From the NCBI GenBank assembly GCA_030762935.1, contig CM060886.1, forward strand, positions 34,333,509-34,397,508: a DNA stretch of 64,000 nucleotides. Direction: 5' to 3'. Shown here piece after piece: positions 36,528-47,960 of this stretch (its first letter is position 1; each line of letters begins with the position of its first letter). Position numbers and translations under genes: made by a program. The notes below the pieces were generated by a model, which was not told the DNA's origin, did not search any database, and worked only from the letters and a program-made list of their open reading frames with translations. The stretch comes from Hymenopus coronatus (Eukaryota; Arthropoda; Insecta; Mantodea; Hymenopodidae).

Positions 36528-38020
36528 TCAAATGATATATGTGAATTCATTCTGAGTTGAAGTAAGTTTAAAATTTGTGTTATGTACATAGATTAAGACA
36601 CAATAATTGTAATTAATATTACATTTTAATGTTACTTTGTACATTTTTTGTAGAGAGGGAAGGATTCCATTTCCTAAAACTCCTACCTAGCTATGATTTG
36701 AGACTGATAAAATATTGGGATTAGACCCGTCTCCTCTGTTTAGCTCTTAGGTGGTGGTGTTGGGCAGTCACTTGTTATATTGGACTTGAGACATCTTTTC
36801 ACACACACACGCACACACACACACACAGCATAAAAATGAATTTGACTAATTCTACACTGCAGTAAATAAAACAAATAAATTATAATTTGCTAAAATTCCC
36901 ATTAATAAATAAATTTCTGCAAAGTCACTGAGAATCAAATAAGGATAATAAAAATGTTTTTTTATTTATTACATTGCCAAAAACTTACCTGCTTTTCAGA
37001 TATTGCACAGCAGATGGTTTTACCATCAGTAGAAAAACAAATTTATTCGTAAACCTATTTCTTTAACAAATCTTGTTTCTTTGGTATGACGGCGGATAAA
37101 TTTAAAGCAGATCGATCATTTTTAGTTGACGAATGCCCTCTCTTTGAAAAATGTCGCAACGTGACATTTTAATTTATTTTTTTAATTGTTTCATCTGTAT
37201 GAATTCAACTTCTGTCAAATCCGAGGCTTGGATATGTCTATATTTGTGATTACTGAATTATTATAGGTTTTATAAGGTTAGAAATTTTAATATGCAAAAT
37301 TCATTATTTTTATCACAATTTTTTTTGAAAAAGTACTATTGGTGTTGGATAACTTTGTCGCTTGTAGTATTACTATAAATGTGTTTGCACATTCAGTAAC
37401 ATTTTTGTTGTATTTAAACAAAAACGAGACGCGTGGAGCATTTTAAAAAATATACTTTTGAGAAAAAATCTGTTCAATAAAACACTCATAGTATATATGG
37501 TAGGAAACAGGTAAGGATATTCAAATGGCTTTAGATCCCGAAGCAAGAGGGGTAACTAAATGTGATTCTCTATAGATGTACAAATGTTCCATTAAGCATT
37601 TGGTATAAAAAAATTATTTTCGATTTTTTGACCATCTATTGAAGTCAAAATTTCAGTTTCAGTGAACCTTAATAGGATCTTAGCATTTATGGCAAATAAG
37701 TTTCAGAAAATTGTATTGGGTTGCAGAAACCTGAAAGCTGTCAATGCGTCCTTCAACTATGGCAGTAGTAATGCTTTAAAATAATTAAGATTATTTGGCG
37801 GCATTAGTTATTACCAGAGTCAAATCCTCATCGCCGATGTTTGTACCTAAGCTCTTTTGAATGCCAGTAAATCTAATAGTATAGGTACTTGCATTTCAGT
37901 ACTCTTAACTACCGCCCCAAGGTGAAATAAAACCCAAAGATTAAATACAAAAAGTTAGCTGATCACTGCGTCATTCACGCAAACGAAAAAAAAACAACAA
38001 AAACAAACAAAAAGGAAAAT
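36528..38020. other. long AT-rich unique stretch
   Basis: Contains a separate short (AC)n tract at 36801-36826 not obviously inside an HDR copy. No ORF or repeat recognised. Confidence 0.4.
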
Positions 38021-38806
38021 ATTCTGATGTGTTCCATTCCCATGAATTTCTCTACATATCAGTAACAAATTAATGTTAATAAGCTTATTCTTCTATTTAC
38101 TTAATGCTAATCAAGAACAATTAGCAAAAATAGTCTTATTACTTGCTTCCTCGTAAACAGAAGCGAAATAAGGGAGTACCACAGTTTAAAGTGATAGTCA
38201 AAAGGTGGTTGCTATGTGAAGTTCCTTTGTTTTGTATAACAAGGAATATGTCAAAAATGACCAACTCCAGGAAAAAAATGTATATAACAAATTGTGTCTT
38301 TAATGTGCTCTACATTTTTTGTGTGTTAAGTTTTTGTCCATTTCCTATGGTTCAGCAGTTATGCAAAATTCCTTAAAATTCATCCAGAATAAAGTAGTCT
38401 TCAGAGGCTATTCCCTGAAAATTCAAGATATACATTTTATTCGTCAGGTAAATGTCTTTAATATACGATATTTTAATTAAAATCGTTACAGTCATTTTTG
38501 AGAAAATCAAAATTTTCGAAAAAGGTCCATGTAAAGGATAGTTTCGGGTGAGGGGATTTTTTTTTTTCAAAATCATCGTGTCGCATCCTTGAAAGATACT
38601 GAACTTAAATACGAAGTTTAGTATTTAACGGTCTTTTCGTTTTTGTGTTATGCTGTCCAAACACACACACGGACCTTTTTCTGAAAATGTTTTTTTTGGG
38701 ATTCAGGGGATCCTAAAAGATGTATTTCCGGTGAAATCTCGGTATCGAATTTTTGGGTGGAATCCTCTACACACTATGTAGATAGTACGTATAGAGAAAT
38801 TAAAAA
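38021..38806 (+). mobile_element. HDR repeat with internal deletion
   Basis: TCTGATGTGTTCCATTCCCATG to GTATAGAGAAATTAAAAATAA. A deletion joins TTTGTTTTGTAT to AACAAGGAATATG. It has only a short (AC)5 tract. Confidence 0.9.
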
Positions 38807-39483
38807 TAAGTAGATTGTATAGCGTTTAACCAGATTGGTTATTAACTGCACATGCATACACCAATATTTTACAATTAGACGTTTAATTTATTTTAAAATG
38901 GTTATCGTTTGTCCACCAAACCTTCCCAATAAAGTACTTGGTGGTAGATACCATGTGGAAGCACGAGTGCTCGATCACTGATACCTATAAATATTTCAAG
39001 TTGAACATGTAATTGAAGTTCAGTTGTTACTACAGATGGCGTGAAGGTCTCCTGAAGGATAAAGTTATTCACCCGTTTTGATCCCACGTCCGACAGCAAC
39101 TCACGTTTGGAGCCAGTCGCCGTACATCGACTTGCGCTGGAAGCTGATGGGTAGGCGAAAACAGCGTGTCCAATGGCTCGGAGAGCTTACCTCATCCCCT
39201 TTCAGGACCGGTATTAACTCCCGAACCAACAAAAAGAAATATATGAACGATTGTAATGGTTATTGATACTGTACAGTTATGGGTAGGATCTGATAGCAGG
39301 CCATTCTTAGCTATGTTGCTTGCTATGAATAACTTTTTGTCGAGCATTTTACCAAATATTTATGATTTTGGTGATATTATTATTTATTATTATTATTTAT
39401 CATTTATTACCATTGTTATTGTTATTACATTTTATAAGCAGTAGACTCAAGAGACGCGATATTAGCAATTGTGTTAATAATAG
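38807..39483. other. unique sequence with a GC-rich island
   Basis: A GC-rich patch at about 39020-39230 (ATCCCACGTCCGACAGCAAC, GGCTCGGAGAGCTTACC) contrasts with its AT-rich setting. It may be a SINE or exon remnant. No boxes or motifs were secured. A (TTA)n tract lies at about 39374-39400. Confidence 0.3.
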
Positions 39484-40312
39484 AAAAAATCTAATGTGTT
39501 CCATTCACATAACTTTCTTTATATCTCTGTAACAGCTTATTGTTAATAAGCTTATTCTTTTATTTATTTCACGCTTATCAAGAAAAATTAGCAGAAATAA
39601 TCTTATTTCTTGCTTTATTGTAAGTAGAAGCGAAATAAGGGAGTGCCGTAGGTTAAAGTGAAAGCCAAAAGCTGGTTGCTATGTGACTGAAGTTCGTTTG
39701 TTTGTATGGACACGAGTTGGCAAATTCCTGTATGAGAATAGTATAAGTTTTTCAAAGCTAAAACCAAAAACAAGGAATATCTAAAAAAGATCAGATCCAC
39801 AAAAAATGTATATAACATAAATTGTGTGTTTTAACGTGCTCTACACTTTTTGTGTATTACGATTTAGCAGTTATGCAAAATTCATCCAGAATAAAGTAGT
39901 CTTTAGAGGTTATTACCAGAAAATTCAAGATATACACATTATTTGTCAGGTAAATATCTAGAATATACGATATTTTAATCAAAATCGTTAGAGCCATTTC
40001 TGACAAAATCAACATTTTCGAAAAAAGTTCCATGTAAAGGGTAGCTATGACTGGAGGGGACTTTCTTGAAAATCTTCGTGTCTCATCCTTGAAAGATACC
40101 AAACCTTAAATACTCAGTTTGGTTTTTAACGGACTGTTCGTTTTTTAGCTATGCTGCCCACAGACACACAAGCATACATACACGCAGACACACACGGACC
40201 GTTTTCTAATATTTTTTTTGGATTCCGCGGGTGAAATCTGGGTATCGAATTTTTGGGTGCATTATAATATCTTCTCTATATACTATGTACATAGTACGTG
40301 TAGAGAAAGTCA
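39484..40312 (+). mobile_element. HDR repeat, full length
   Basis: AAAAAATCTAATGTGTTCC to GTGTAGAGAAAGTCAAAAG. Subfamily 1. Imperfect (AC)n near 40160-40195. Confidence 0.9.
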
Positions 40313-40334
40313 AAAGAACAAGGAAAAATAAAAA

Positions 40335-40560
40335 TTCATAAATAACGTTTGTAGACAAGGGAAAAGCGTTTGATAATGTTGAGAAGAAAATAACTTTTAA
40401 GTAGTTAAAGAACTAAGAATTAAATATAGAGGTATGAGAATAATATGAAGTTTATATAAGAATGAAAAATAAATTATAAACTGTGGAGATAATCGAGAAA
40501 TAGCTCATATAAAGAAAGCTATAAAACAAGAATATGCGTTTATCACTAATAGTTATTAAT
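40335..40560 (+). pseudogene. LINE reverse-transcriptase fragment
   Basis: Plus strand, frame-broken. FVDKGKAFDNV at about 40348-40380 is RT block A, with its catalytic Asp at 40354-40356. VKELRIKYRGMRII, SLYKNEK and GDNREIAHIKKAIKQ follow, corresponding to the KKGVRQG block in relatives. Several stops and one frameshift are present. The YADD block is not present. It begins 25 bases after an HDR copy ends. Confidence 0.8.
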
Positions 40561-41871
40561 GTGTATATACATACCCAAATGATACATTTATACATGAAAT
40601 TTCACTGCAAAAATGTTTCTTTGTACAATTATTTCAACATAGCCAAATATAGAATTATTTGAACATGTCTATAAATCGTACACTGTATATAGCCGCTGCA
40701 TTTTTATAAGCCAGTTATTCGCTTAAACAGCGGAAGTTCACACTTAAGTTTGGTTGCTATATATGGCTTTAATTCTGTATTGCTATTCGTTAATGGTATA
40801 ATTTATATAAATTTTGAAGCCCAAAAGCACTAGTCTGATATTTTCGACTGTGGAAACTAACACCGCTGCCATCTCAACGCCAAAGCGTCGCTAATGGTAA
40901 TTAATTTCTGGTTATGCTCATTATCTGTATTTAGATAAGGTCAGTAACTTTCCTATTACATATTAATTACATATTTGTTAGTTTTAAATTATGTTTCGGC
41001 AGATGCATAAATAAGCGTACAATTGAGATTAAATGATGTAAGTCACCGAATAAATTTCTACAATTCTGTTTGCTTTGATTTAAAAATTCAAGCGTGACCT
41101 GATTTAAGCGCCAGTTTTTACCTTCTCATTTACATAACCGGCCCAATTATACAGATTTTCATTTTTATTTCATTTCCTTATATGCACGTTCCAATGGAAA
41201 CAGCTCGCAGAAAAGGAGGTAAAAGTATAAAAACTCAGTGACAGGAACATACACTTAGCGGGCGGTAAGATATACATCTGTAAAAGTCATTGGCTCCCTG
41301 AATTTCTCCAGAGACAAAGGAGTTTAACCCTTTCCAGCCCGATATATTTTCAATGAGATTGCGTTTTGAAAACGGATGCCATAAGATGCAGATTTACCTT
41401 AAAAAGTTGGTATTACCTGCTCTCTCGTTGGCAGCTCATTTGTCTGAACTTCTAAAACACTGAACATCCTGATCTAGGTTTCAATGTCATACTTTATCTA
41501 GGTTGGAAATCTCGCTAATGTGCTAGCTATACTGTGATAAAGAAAGGAATGGGCCCAGGTAAAATAAACGCTGGTTGGCATATCTAAGTGGTGACTGGAA
41601 CTCGGTATCATTGTAGTGGAATAAAGTTATGTATTTGTTAGAAAAAAGGTATCTTTGAAGGGATTTTATTTTCGCTTTTGCTTGTTCTAAAGCGTGTTAA
41701 TATAAATGCCCTTAAAGAAAGTACTGAAATATTAACAATGAGGTAGATAATTATTGAATATAATATGGCACCATTACATCAAAATGGAGGAAAATATTTC
41801 TGCTAATTAACACCTCTTGGAATCTCCAATTTTAGTCAGTTGCTATGTGGAGCATTCAATACCTGTTTCCT
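40561..41871. other. long AT-rich unique stretch
   Basis: No gene recognised. Slightly GC-richer patches near 40860-40890 and 41250-41500. Confidence 0.4.
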
Positions 41872-42410
41872 AAATAATAATAATAATAATAATAATTATA
41901 ATCATCATATTTTTCTTCTTGTTTTATTTGGTCTGTGTCATTTCCATCGAGATTTAAGAGTACTTTCATCTCCTTTACAGCCTCCCAGGTCATCTTCCAT
42001 CTACTGCAAATCGTTCCTTGATATGCACACTAATACCAGTCTTATTTTAACTACCCAACTGTCTGTTGCTTCTTTATTCAGGTGGCTTCTTATTTATTCA
42101 CTTCTAATTTAATCTTTCCTTCTTCAGAATATTCACTTCATTTGTTTCTAAGATTTGTTTTGTTTTAGTGATGCCTGCTCATGTGTCCGCAACATAGATC
42201 AACCTATTATCGCTTTATGTATTCTTGTTTCACTATCTCTACTTAAATACTTATTTTTTCTATATGATCTCATTCATACATCCACGCAATCATGCAATTT
42301 ATTAACCTGATTTACAGCTCCATTCCCAGCTGATTATTTCCACATCTAAGCATTTAACTACCGTAATCCGCTGCATCATTTTTCTTTCCAGAACTAATTT
42401 ACATCCTAAA
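41872..42410 (-). pseudogene. LINE ORF2 C-terminal end with (TTA)n tail
   Basis: Minus strand, in pieces: NKYLNRDSETRIHKAIIG, then YVADT, GITKTKQILETNEV, matching the post-RT region of insect LINEs that reads roughly KYLRLETKVRIYKTVV..TYAAET..TKQLLETTEM. Many stops. The element ends, on its own strand, in (TTA)n, seen on the plus strand as (TAA)7-8 at 41875-41896. A trinucleotide tail is typical of several non-LTR clades (I-like). Confidence 0.7.
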
Positions 42411-42510
42411 GGGGCCAGTCTGTGCAAAATTACCGTAATATTGACAATGTTATTTTGGGTTTTAACACATCAATTTACAGTGGTTCTTGTAGATTAATAT
42501 TCCAAAGTTA

Positions 42511-43201
42511 CGAGAGTCGTTTTTTTTCAACCTCCGATAAGCTATGAATAAGAGACAAGTTCATACAAAACAATTATTTTATTACTAAACGTTTTGTACA
42601 CTTATGGTTACTTTTCAACAAAATCACCAAAAATATTGAGACAATTATCCTACCTGTGCATAAGCTTTGCAATACCCGCTTCAAATAATGTTGCGCCAAT
42701 GATTTCAAATGAGCATTGGCGTTGTTTTGAAGATCTTCGTACTTCACGACATTTGCGGAGAGCCATTCAAAGCAATGGAAGAGGAATGCTGACTTCAGGA
42801 ATTGTGTTGATCCATGACAACGCTTGTCCGCACACTGCTGGCACAACCCATCGGCTCCTTGAACAATTTCAATGGGACATTTTCGATCATCCGCCGTACG
42901 GTCCTGACCTGGTACCCAGCGACTTTCAGCTTTTCCCTGAACAGAAGACGTGGCTAAGAGGGCAGCACTTTCAAACCAACGCAGATCTTCAAAACGTCAA
43001 TGCTCACTTTAAATCATTGGCAGCCAAATTTTTGAAGCGGGTATTGCAAAGCTTGTGACCAGGTACAATAAATGTCTCAATCTTTTCGGTAGTTATGTAA
43101 TGGACCATAAGTATACAAAACTTTTAGTAATAAAATATTTGTTTTCTCTGAACTTGTCGTTTATTTATAGCTTATCGGAGGTTGAAAAAAAATGGCCCTC
43201 G
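42511..43201 (+). mobile_element. hairpin-type mariner derivative (inverted duplicate of the 3' end)
   Basis: A 691-bp element whose left arm (42511-42745) is the reverse complement of the right arm (about 42977-43201). Both arms are the 3' end of the same mariner: terminal CGAG..TTTTTTTTCAACCTCC, the 3' UTR and the last codons (AKFLKRVLQSL stop). The middle keeps one partial transposase frame. Left flank ends TTA; the right flank is TTTTTT, so a TA duplication is only half visible. Confidence 0.85.
42735..43058 (+). pseudogene. partial mariner transposase (DD34D)
   Basis: From about LRRAIQSNGRGMLTSG onward this is mariner transposase. IVLIHDNACPHTA carries the second catalytic Asp (42816-42818). 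PPYGPDLVPSDF carries the third (42921-42923), with exactly 34 residues between. The N-terminal half, with the DNA-binding domain and first Asp, is absent; sequence upstream of about 42735 is antisense of the inverted arm. The frame ends with the natural stop after KRVLQSL. Confidence 0.9.
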
Positions 43202-44419
43202 TTTTTTCAGTCACTTGAAATCTAAACATTTGTCGCTTGACATTTTAAATGAAAGTTTTAGAAGTAACAAATGACTCTTCGAATATTATTAGGCGTGTAT
43301 CTCTTGAGTGCATTTTCCAACGCATGTAAATGTTCAAAATGGTCCTTGCGGTGCACATTTCACCAATCTTAATATCATAATAAATAAAAAGTATCGATTT
43401 AAGTTTCTAAGCAAAAAATTAATAATTTATTTGTACTAACCAGATTACTCCAAAATATTGAAGAAGTATGAACTTAAAATTTAAGACTACCTTTTCCTGC
43501 AGTAGTAATTAATTCATTTCAACATATATTTTTAAAGTGATCTACCTAGAATTTAAATATTAATTTTTGTTACAACATTTTGAAAACTGAATCACAAGGA
43601 GTTTGTTTGATATAGTAGTTTAAAAACAAAGTTATCTCAAAAATACTTGATGGATTTGTCTCAAATTTTCAGATTTACTTACACATTACAGAACAGCTGT
43701 GTGGTAAAAATGAACGTAATTAATTAAGAAACACTTAATCTGAAAGTTCACAGGTTGGTCCCCCTAAAGGAGTTTTTTGTCATAAATGTAGTTTTTGTTA
43801 ATGATATTTTCATGGTAAACTATTGGCAACTAAGCTATAAAACAAACTACGAGTTACCGCTCGAAGAACATAGATTATGTCCTCCAACTCTAATATCTAA
43901 AATGCATATACATGAATGAACATGGCGTATAAAATAGATGAACATTTGCTTATATAGCAACCTTTCACAAGAAAGCATCTATTTTACACATTTCCTCGCT
44001 CAATCTTATCACATTGTAGGATGGAGTGTTTCTTGAAATAATTTATATGGTGAGTTTGGGACAATATAGCAAAGCCTTATAACCACTCTCCATATTTCAG
44101 TCTATCGGCGCAGTATAATCTGTACTCTGAGCTTTAAAATATGTAAACGAATGCACCAAAGAGCCGACTAAGTATGCAATTTCAACATTTGATTTGAATC
44201 CATTAGTAAGCTAATATGAGGAGGTAAACAAACAATCCATTTTGTTTCTGCAATAACAAACTATCTATCAGTTGCTTGCATAATTAGTTGTATTCGAAGA
44301 ATGCATTCTCAATCGATCTCTTGTTTACTTTTAAAAATACTTATAATACCTCTTATACAGATTTGTATTACAGTGTGTTTTACGCTCTTACATGGACTCG
44401 ACAAAAATAACTTATTCTA
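43202..44419. other. long AT-rich unique stretch
   Basis: No ORF, RNA or repeat recognised. Confidence 0.4.
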
Positions 44420-44716
44420 CACGTCTTCATCCTCCTGATATGAAAACTTCACCCCGCCCAGGACTTACAAGCTAATGTCTGGGGTCAGATGGCTATTGAG
44501 CAAATGAGCTAGGGACTAAATAGATTATGCTGGATGTAAGATCAGCCCAAAGCCTGGTATGAACGTGAGAAAGTCGATTATATTGATATGTAGATGAGAT
44601 GGAAAATACGCCGATTACACCACTAATCGCACATGCAGTCCTCTAGAATTGAACCCTAGGTCCACCTAGAGGGGACGCATGTGATCTAACCACTCTGCCA
44701 CGATGCCGCCCGACGA
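44420..44716 (-). mobile_element. tRNA-derived SINE, third type
   Basis: Minus strand: A-box region TGGCAGAGTGGTTAGATCAC (plus strand 44681-44700) and B box GGGTTCAATTC (44646-44656) in a tRNA Ser/Leu-like head beginning GGCGGCATCG. A body of about 220 bases follows. The extent of the 3' end is uncertain. Confidence 0.75.
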
Positions 44717-44982
44717 AGAGAACAATATATAAAGCGAAATAAAATGAAGCAAAATGATGACTGTTCTATGGTTTTGTTTTTAAGTTTGTTATAAAAAATA
44801 AGTTAAAATATGTACAAATATCCATTCTGAGGGTTAATTTACTACTGCTCTAGACGTAAAGCTCTATGTCTTTAAGATAATAATATTATCTCTTAAAATG
44901 AAACTGTTGAGATGTTATCACCTTTCCTCTCAAAGGTTTATTTTTACTCTATCCGCCACTTAACATCATACGTTCTGCCCCA

Positions 44983-45125
44983 AAGTTCAATACAGATATT
45001 TCACGGAAAATCACATTTTGAGGTCTCCTGGATCCGAAAAGCCGTATAGTTAGAAAATTTGTCCCTTTTTTTTTCTTTTCTTCTAAACACTGGCTCTAAC
45101 GACTTTGTCCCAATTATAATACAGG
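44983..45125 (-). mobile_element. HDR fragment, diverged
   Basis: CCCCAAAGTTCAATACAGAT, TTTCACGG, GAGGTCTCCTGGATCC, then a jump to CTGGCTCTAACGACTTTG. Both ends are absent. Confidence 0.65.
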
Positions 45126-45243
45126 ATATAGGGTGTAACTGCAGTTATTTGATTTGGTAATTGAGGGCGGTGCAATAAACAACATTACATCATATTTAGT
45201 TCATGTGGTGACTTACAGTTTTGCTTAATAAGAATAATATAAT

Positions 45244-45588
45244 TTCAGGTTGGTTAGTACCTCCAAGTAGGCGTGGCACACACCAGCCGTGCATGTTTAT
45301 TTTCTCCGAGAATGTAGAGCGGAAGGTAGAGTGGGCAGGCCTCACTGTAACGAATGTTGTATGGAAACTGAGTTCGAAAGTTTCATCAGGACCAATAACC
45401 CTACACTACCTGACCCAGTAGATCAGGTATTGAGGTGTGAAAATGTGGACGCAAAACAGAAAATCTATATACTGACATGCCTTGATCATTTCGTGGGTTA
45501 GAATACAGAAAACATCAGGTTGTAAATTATGTGAAATGATGTGATTGGTTTGCGAGAAAACTGTTAGACGAAGAGAAGAAAAAAAACA
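45244..45588 (+). repeat. second dispersed repeat (copy 2), A-tailed
   Basis: Homologous to 8411-8703: GTTGGTTAGTACCTCCAAGT, CGGAAGGTAGAGTGGGCAGG, CCTCACTGTAACGAATGTT, then GAAAACTGTTAGACGAAGAG and an A-rich end. It is longer and better preserved than the other copy. Two overlapping ORFs of 66-70 codons run along it but share no recognised motif. Confidence 0.6.
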
Positions 45589-45924
45589 CACTGAAGTGGC
45601 TGCGCATTTAAGTACCATTTATCAAAATATCTGTACCTACACCCATATTGACTTGACATATAAAGTATATAGCTTGAACTTTTCTGTGAACAGGCCGTGA
45701 AGGTCACTTCATACCGACTAAAATTTATATAACTATGAAACAGAAAAAGTATAATTTCGGTAAAAAAAGGGGAGTATTTTAAGATAGATTTTCCCTAGTG
45801 GACGGATTTTATACGAATCATTTTTAAATATTTGAAAACATTTATCGTAGCAAGAAGGAGCAAGTCAGCCTATTTACGTATATCTTGTAGAACAAACAAC
45901 CCTCACAACTCGATATTGCTTTTT
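45589..45924. other. AT-rich spacer
   Basis: Weak HDR-like traces near 45655-45740 (TATATAGCTTGAACTTTTCTG) but not enough to call. Confidence 0.35.
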
Positions 45925-46842
45925 ACTTTCTCTACACGTGCTATGTACATAGTGTATAGATAAGGTATTGCACTCCACCAAAAAAGTCGATACCTATTTC
46001 CAAAAAAGAAGGTCCAATGCCCGTGTGTCTGTGAACACGATAACTCAAAAACGAAAAGTAGTTAAAATATCAAACTTGGTATTTAAGTTTAGTATCTTCC
46101 AGGGATGCGACACGAAGATTTTGTGAAAAATCCCCTCACCCCAAACTACTCTTTACATGGAAATTTTTTGGAAAATGTTTATTTTCTCAAAAATGGCTCT
46201 AACGATTTTGATTAAATTTTATATATTAAAGATATTTACCTCACAAATAAAATGTATATCTTGAATTTTCTGGGAATAGCCTCTGAAGACTACTTTATTC
46301 TGGACGAAGGTTACGGAATTTCGCATAACTGCTTAACCGTAAGAGATGGAGAAAACTTACAACACAAAAAATGTAGAGCAGGTTAAACCACACAATTTAT
46401 GTTATATATATTTTTTTCGTGGAGTTTTTTATTTCAGCTTTGATTTCAGACAAAAGCTTACTTCACAAAAATGTTGAACACATAATTTAAGTCATATATA
46501 TTTTTTGTTGTAGATTAGGCCATTTTCGAGGTGTTCCATGTTATTGGTTTCAATTTTAAACTACCTATCTTGTCAAATGGTATCGCTTTCGCTTCATCTC
46601 TATTTTGTTTGACTGACACTGCAAAGTGAACTGAACTTCAATTGTTCACTTATCGGACTACTTTTAAAAGATTTGACTATCGCTTTAGGCTAGTATATTC
46701 TTTTATTTCCCGTCTGATTAGAAAGAAGCCAGTGATAAGATTCTGCTAATGTTTATCTCGATTAGCATGCTGTAGATAAAAGAAAAACCTTTTGTAAGAA
46801 TAGTTTATGTACAGAAAAGGTATAGAAAGTCACGTGAATGGA
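45925..46842 (-). mobile_element. HDR repeat, mosaic of two subfamilies
   Basis: From ACTTTCTCTACACGTGC to about 46430 it is subfamily 2. Near TCGTGGAGTTTTTTATTTCAG it restarts at an earlier point (CAAAAGCTTACTTCACAAAA) with older-subfamily sequence, ending TCACGTGAATGG. The overlap duplicates about 80 bases of the consensus. The variable region is shortened. Confidence 0.85.
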
Positions 46843-47960
46843 AGCTTATTTTAATTACATCTAATGACATTTCCTTATTACACTGACGTGTTATGCTATG
46901 CATATTGTATATAGAGCATTGTAAATCAGCTTCATCACCTGCTATAAATATTATAACATCTGCAAAATAAGTATATTTAAGGAAAATATTCTTTAATTTC
47001 AGTTGTTCCTTTTTCGAATTTTAGCTACAAGGCAAATGATGTTTACGAATGACATTTGGTTACAACACAAGCACTCAGACCAAGCATAGAGCCTATGTGG
47101 CTTAAATTCTTGTGGCACTGTCTTGAAATATTTATGTGTGGTTTTTTCACAACCTCGGTGTGTTTTCTTCACTCCTAAACCATTGTATTAAAAAATACAC
47201 ATTTCTCAATCACTTTTATGTCTTTCTGACCATTGCTGATCATGTAAGTTGGTTGATTGCTGTAATTTTTTAAAAATAGACAGACGTTGAAAGTATTTGG
47301 ATGTTGAAATTAATATGTTGAAAGTGCTGTTATTATTGTTTGTAGCTACGTTCTGTATGTGATTCTGTAATGTATAGCTTTAGAACATATCTATTTGCGG
47401 CATGCATGAAGAACATGGACACTAATAAATAATTGCATTTCTAAATCCCAAAATCTCTTTAATATAAATGTTCACTATACCTTGCACTTTGACCACCAAA
47501 TATAGAAATAGATTTTCATTTAATAAACGACAGTTAAACGCATTTAAAACTGAAGTAAGCAAATGCATCTTGATATGGCAGACATATAGTAAGTTATTAT
47601 GTCTATCTACAAATAAATCACATTATATAAAATTGCCACTAAAATAGATACAACAAAAAACGCACAGTATTATTTCTAATGTATCATCCAAATAGTTTAC
47701 CATCACCAGGTTTATTTATATTTTTGAAAGCACGGGTATATAAAATCTTCCATTGCAATAACATTTAAAATATGAATTTATTTATACATGTTCTTTAAAA
47801 GTACCACATATTTTGACATTTACTTAAATTAGCCAAAAATTGTCGCAATCATCTCTTTTATCTTCCTCTTCGTAGTATCATTATAATAATAAATATAACG
47901 TTTCACAAAAAACTAAAGTGGACCAACACAACCGTTTTAAATATTACACTCAAAAGTTAT
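46843..47960. other. long AT-rich unique stretch
   Basis: No gene or repeat recognised. It borders the satellite. Confidence 0.4.

Noticed and set aside
41840..42112. A 90-codon plus-strand ORF with poly-Asn
   Set aside because: The Asn run is the (TAA/AAT)n tail of a LINE on the opposite strand and the rest is its antisense.
42594..42734. N-terminal 47 residues of the ORF overlapping the mariner derivative as part of transposase
   Set aside because: This part is antisense to the inverted 3' arm and only by chance in frame with the real transposase segment.
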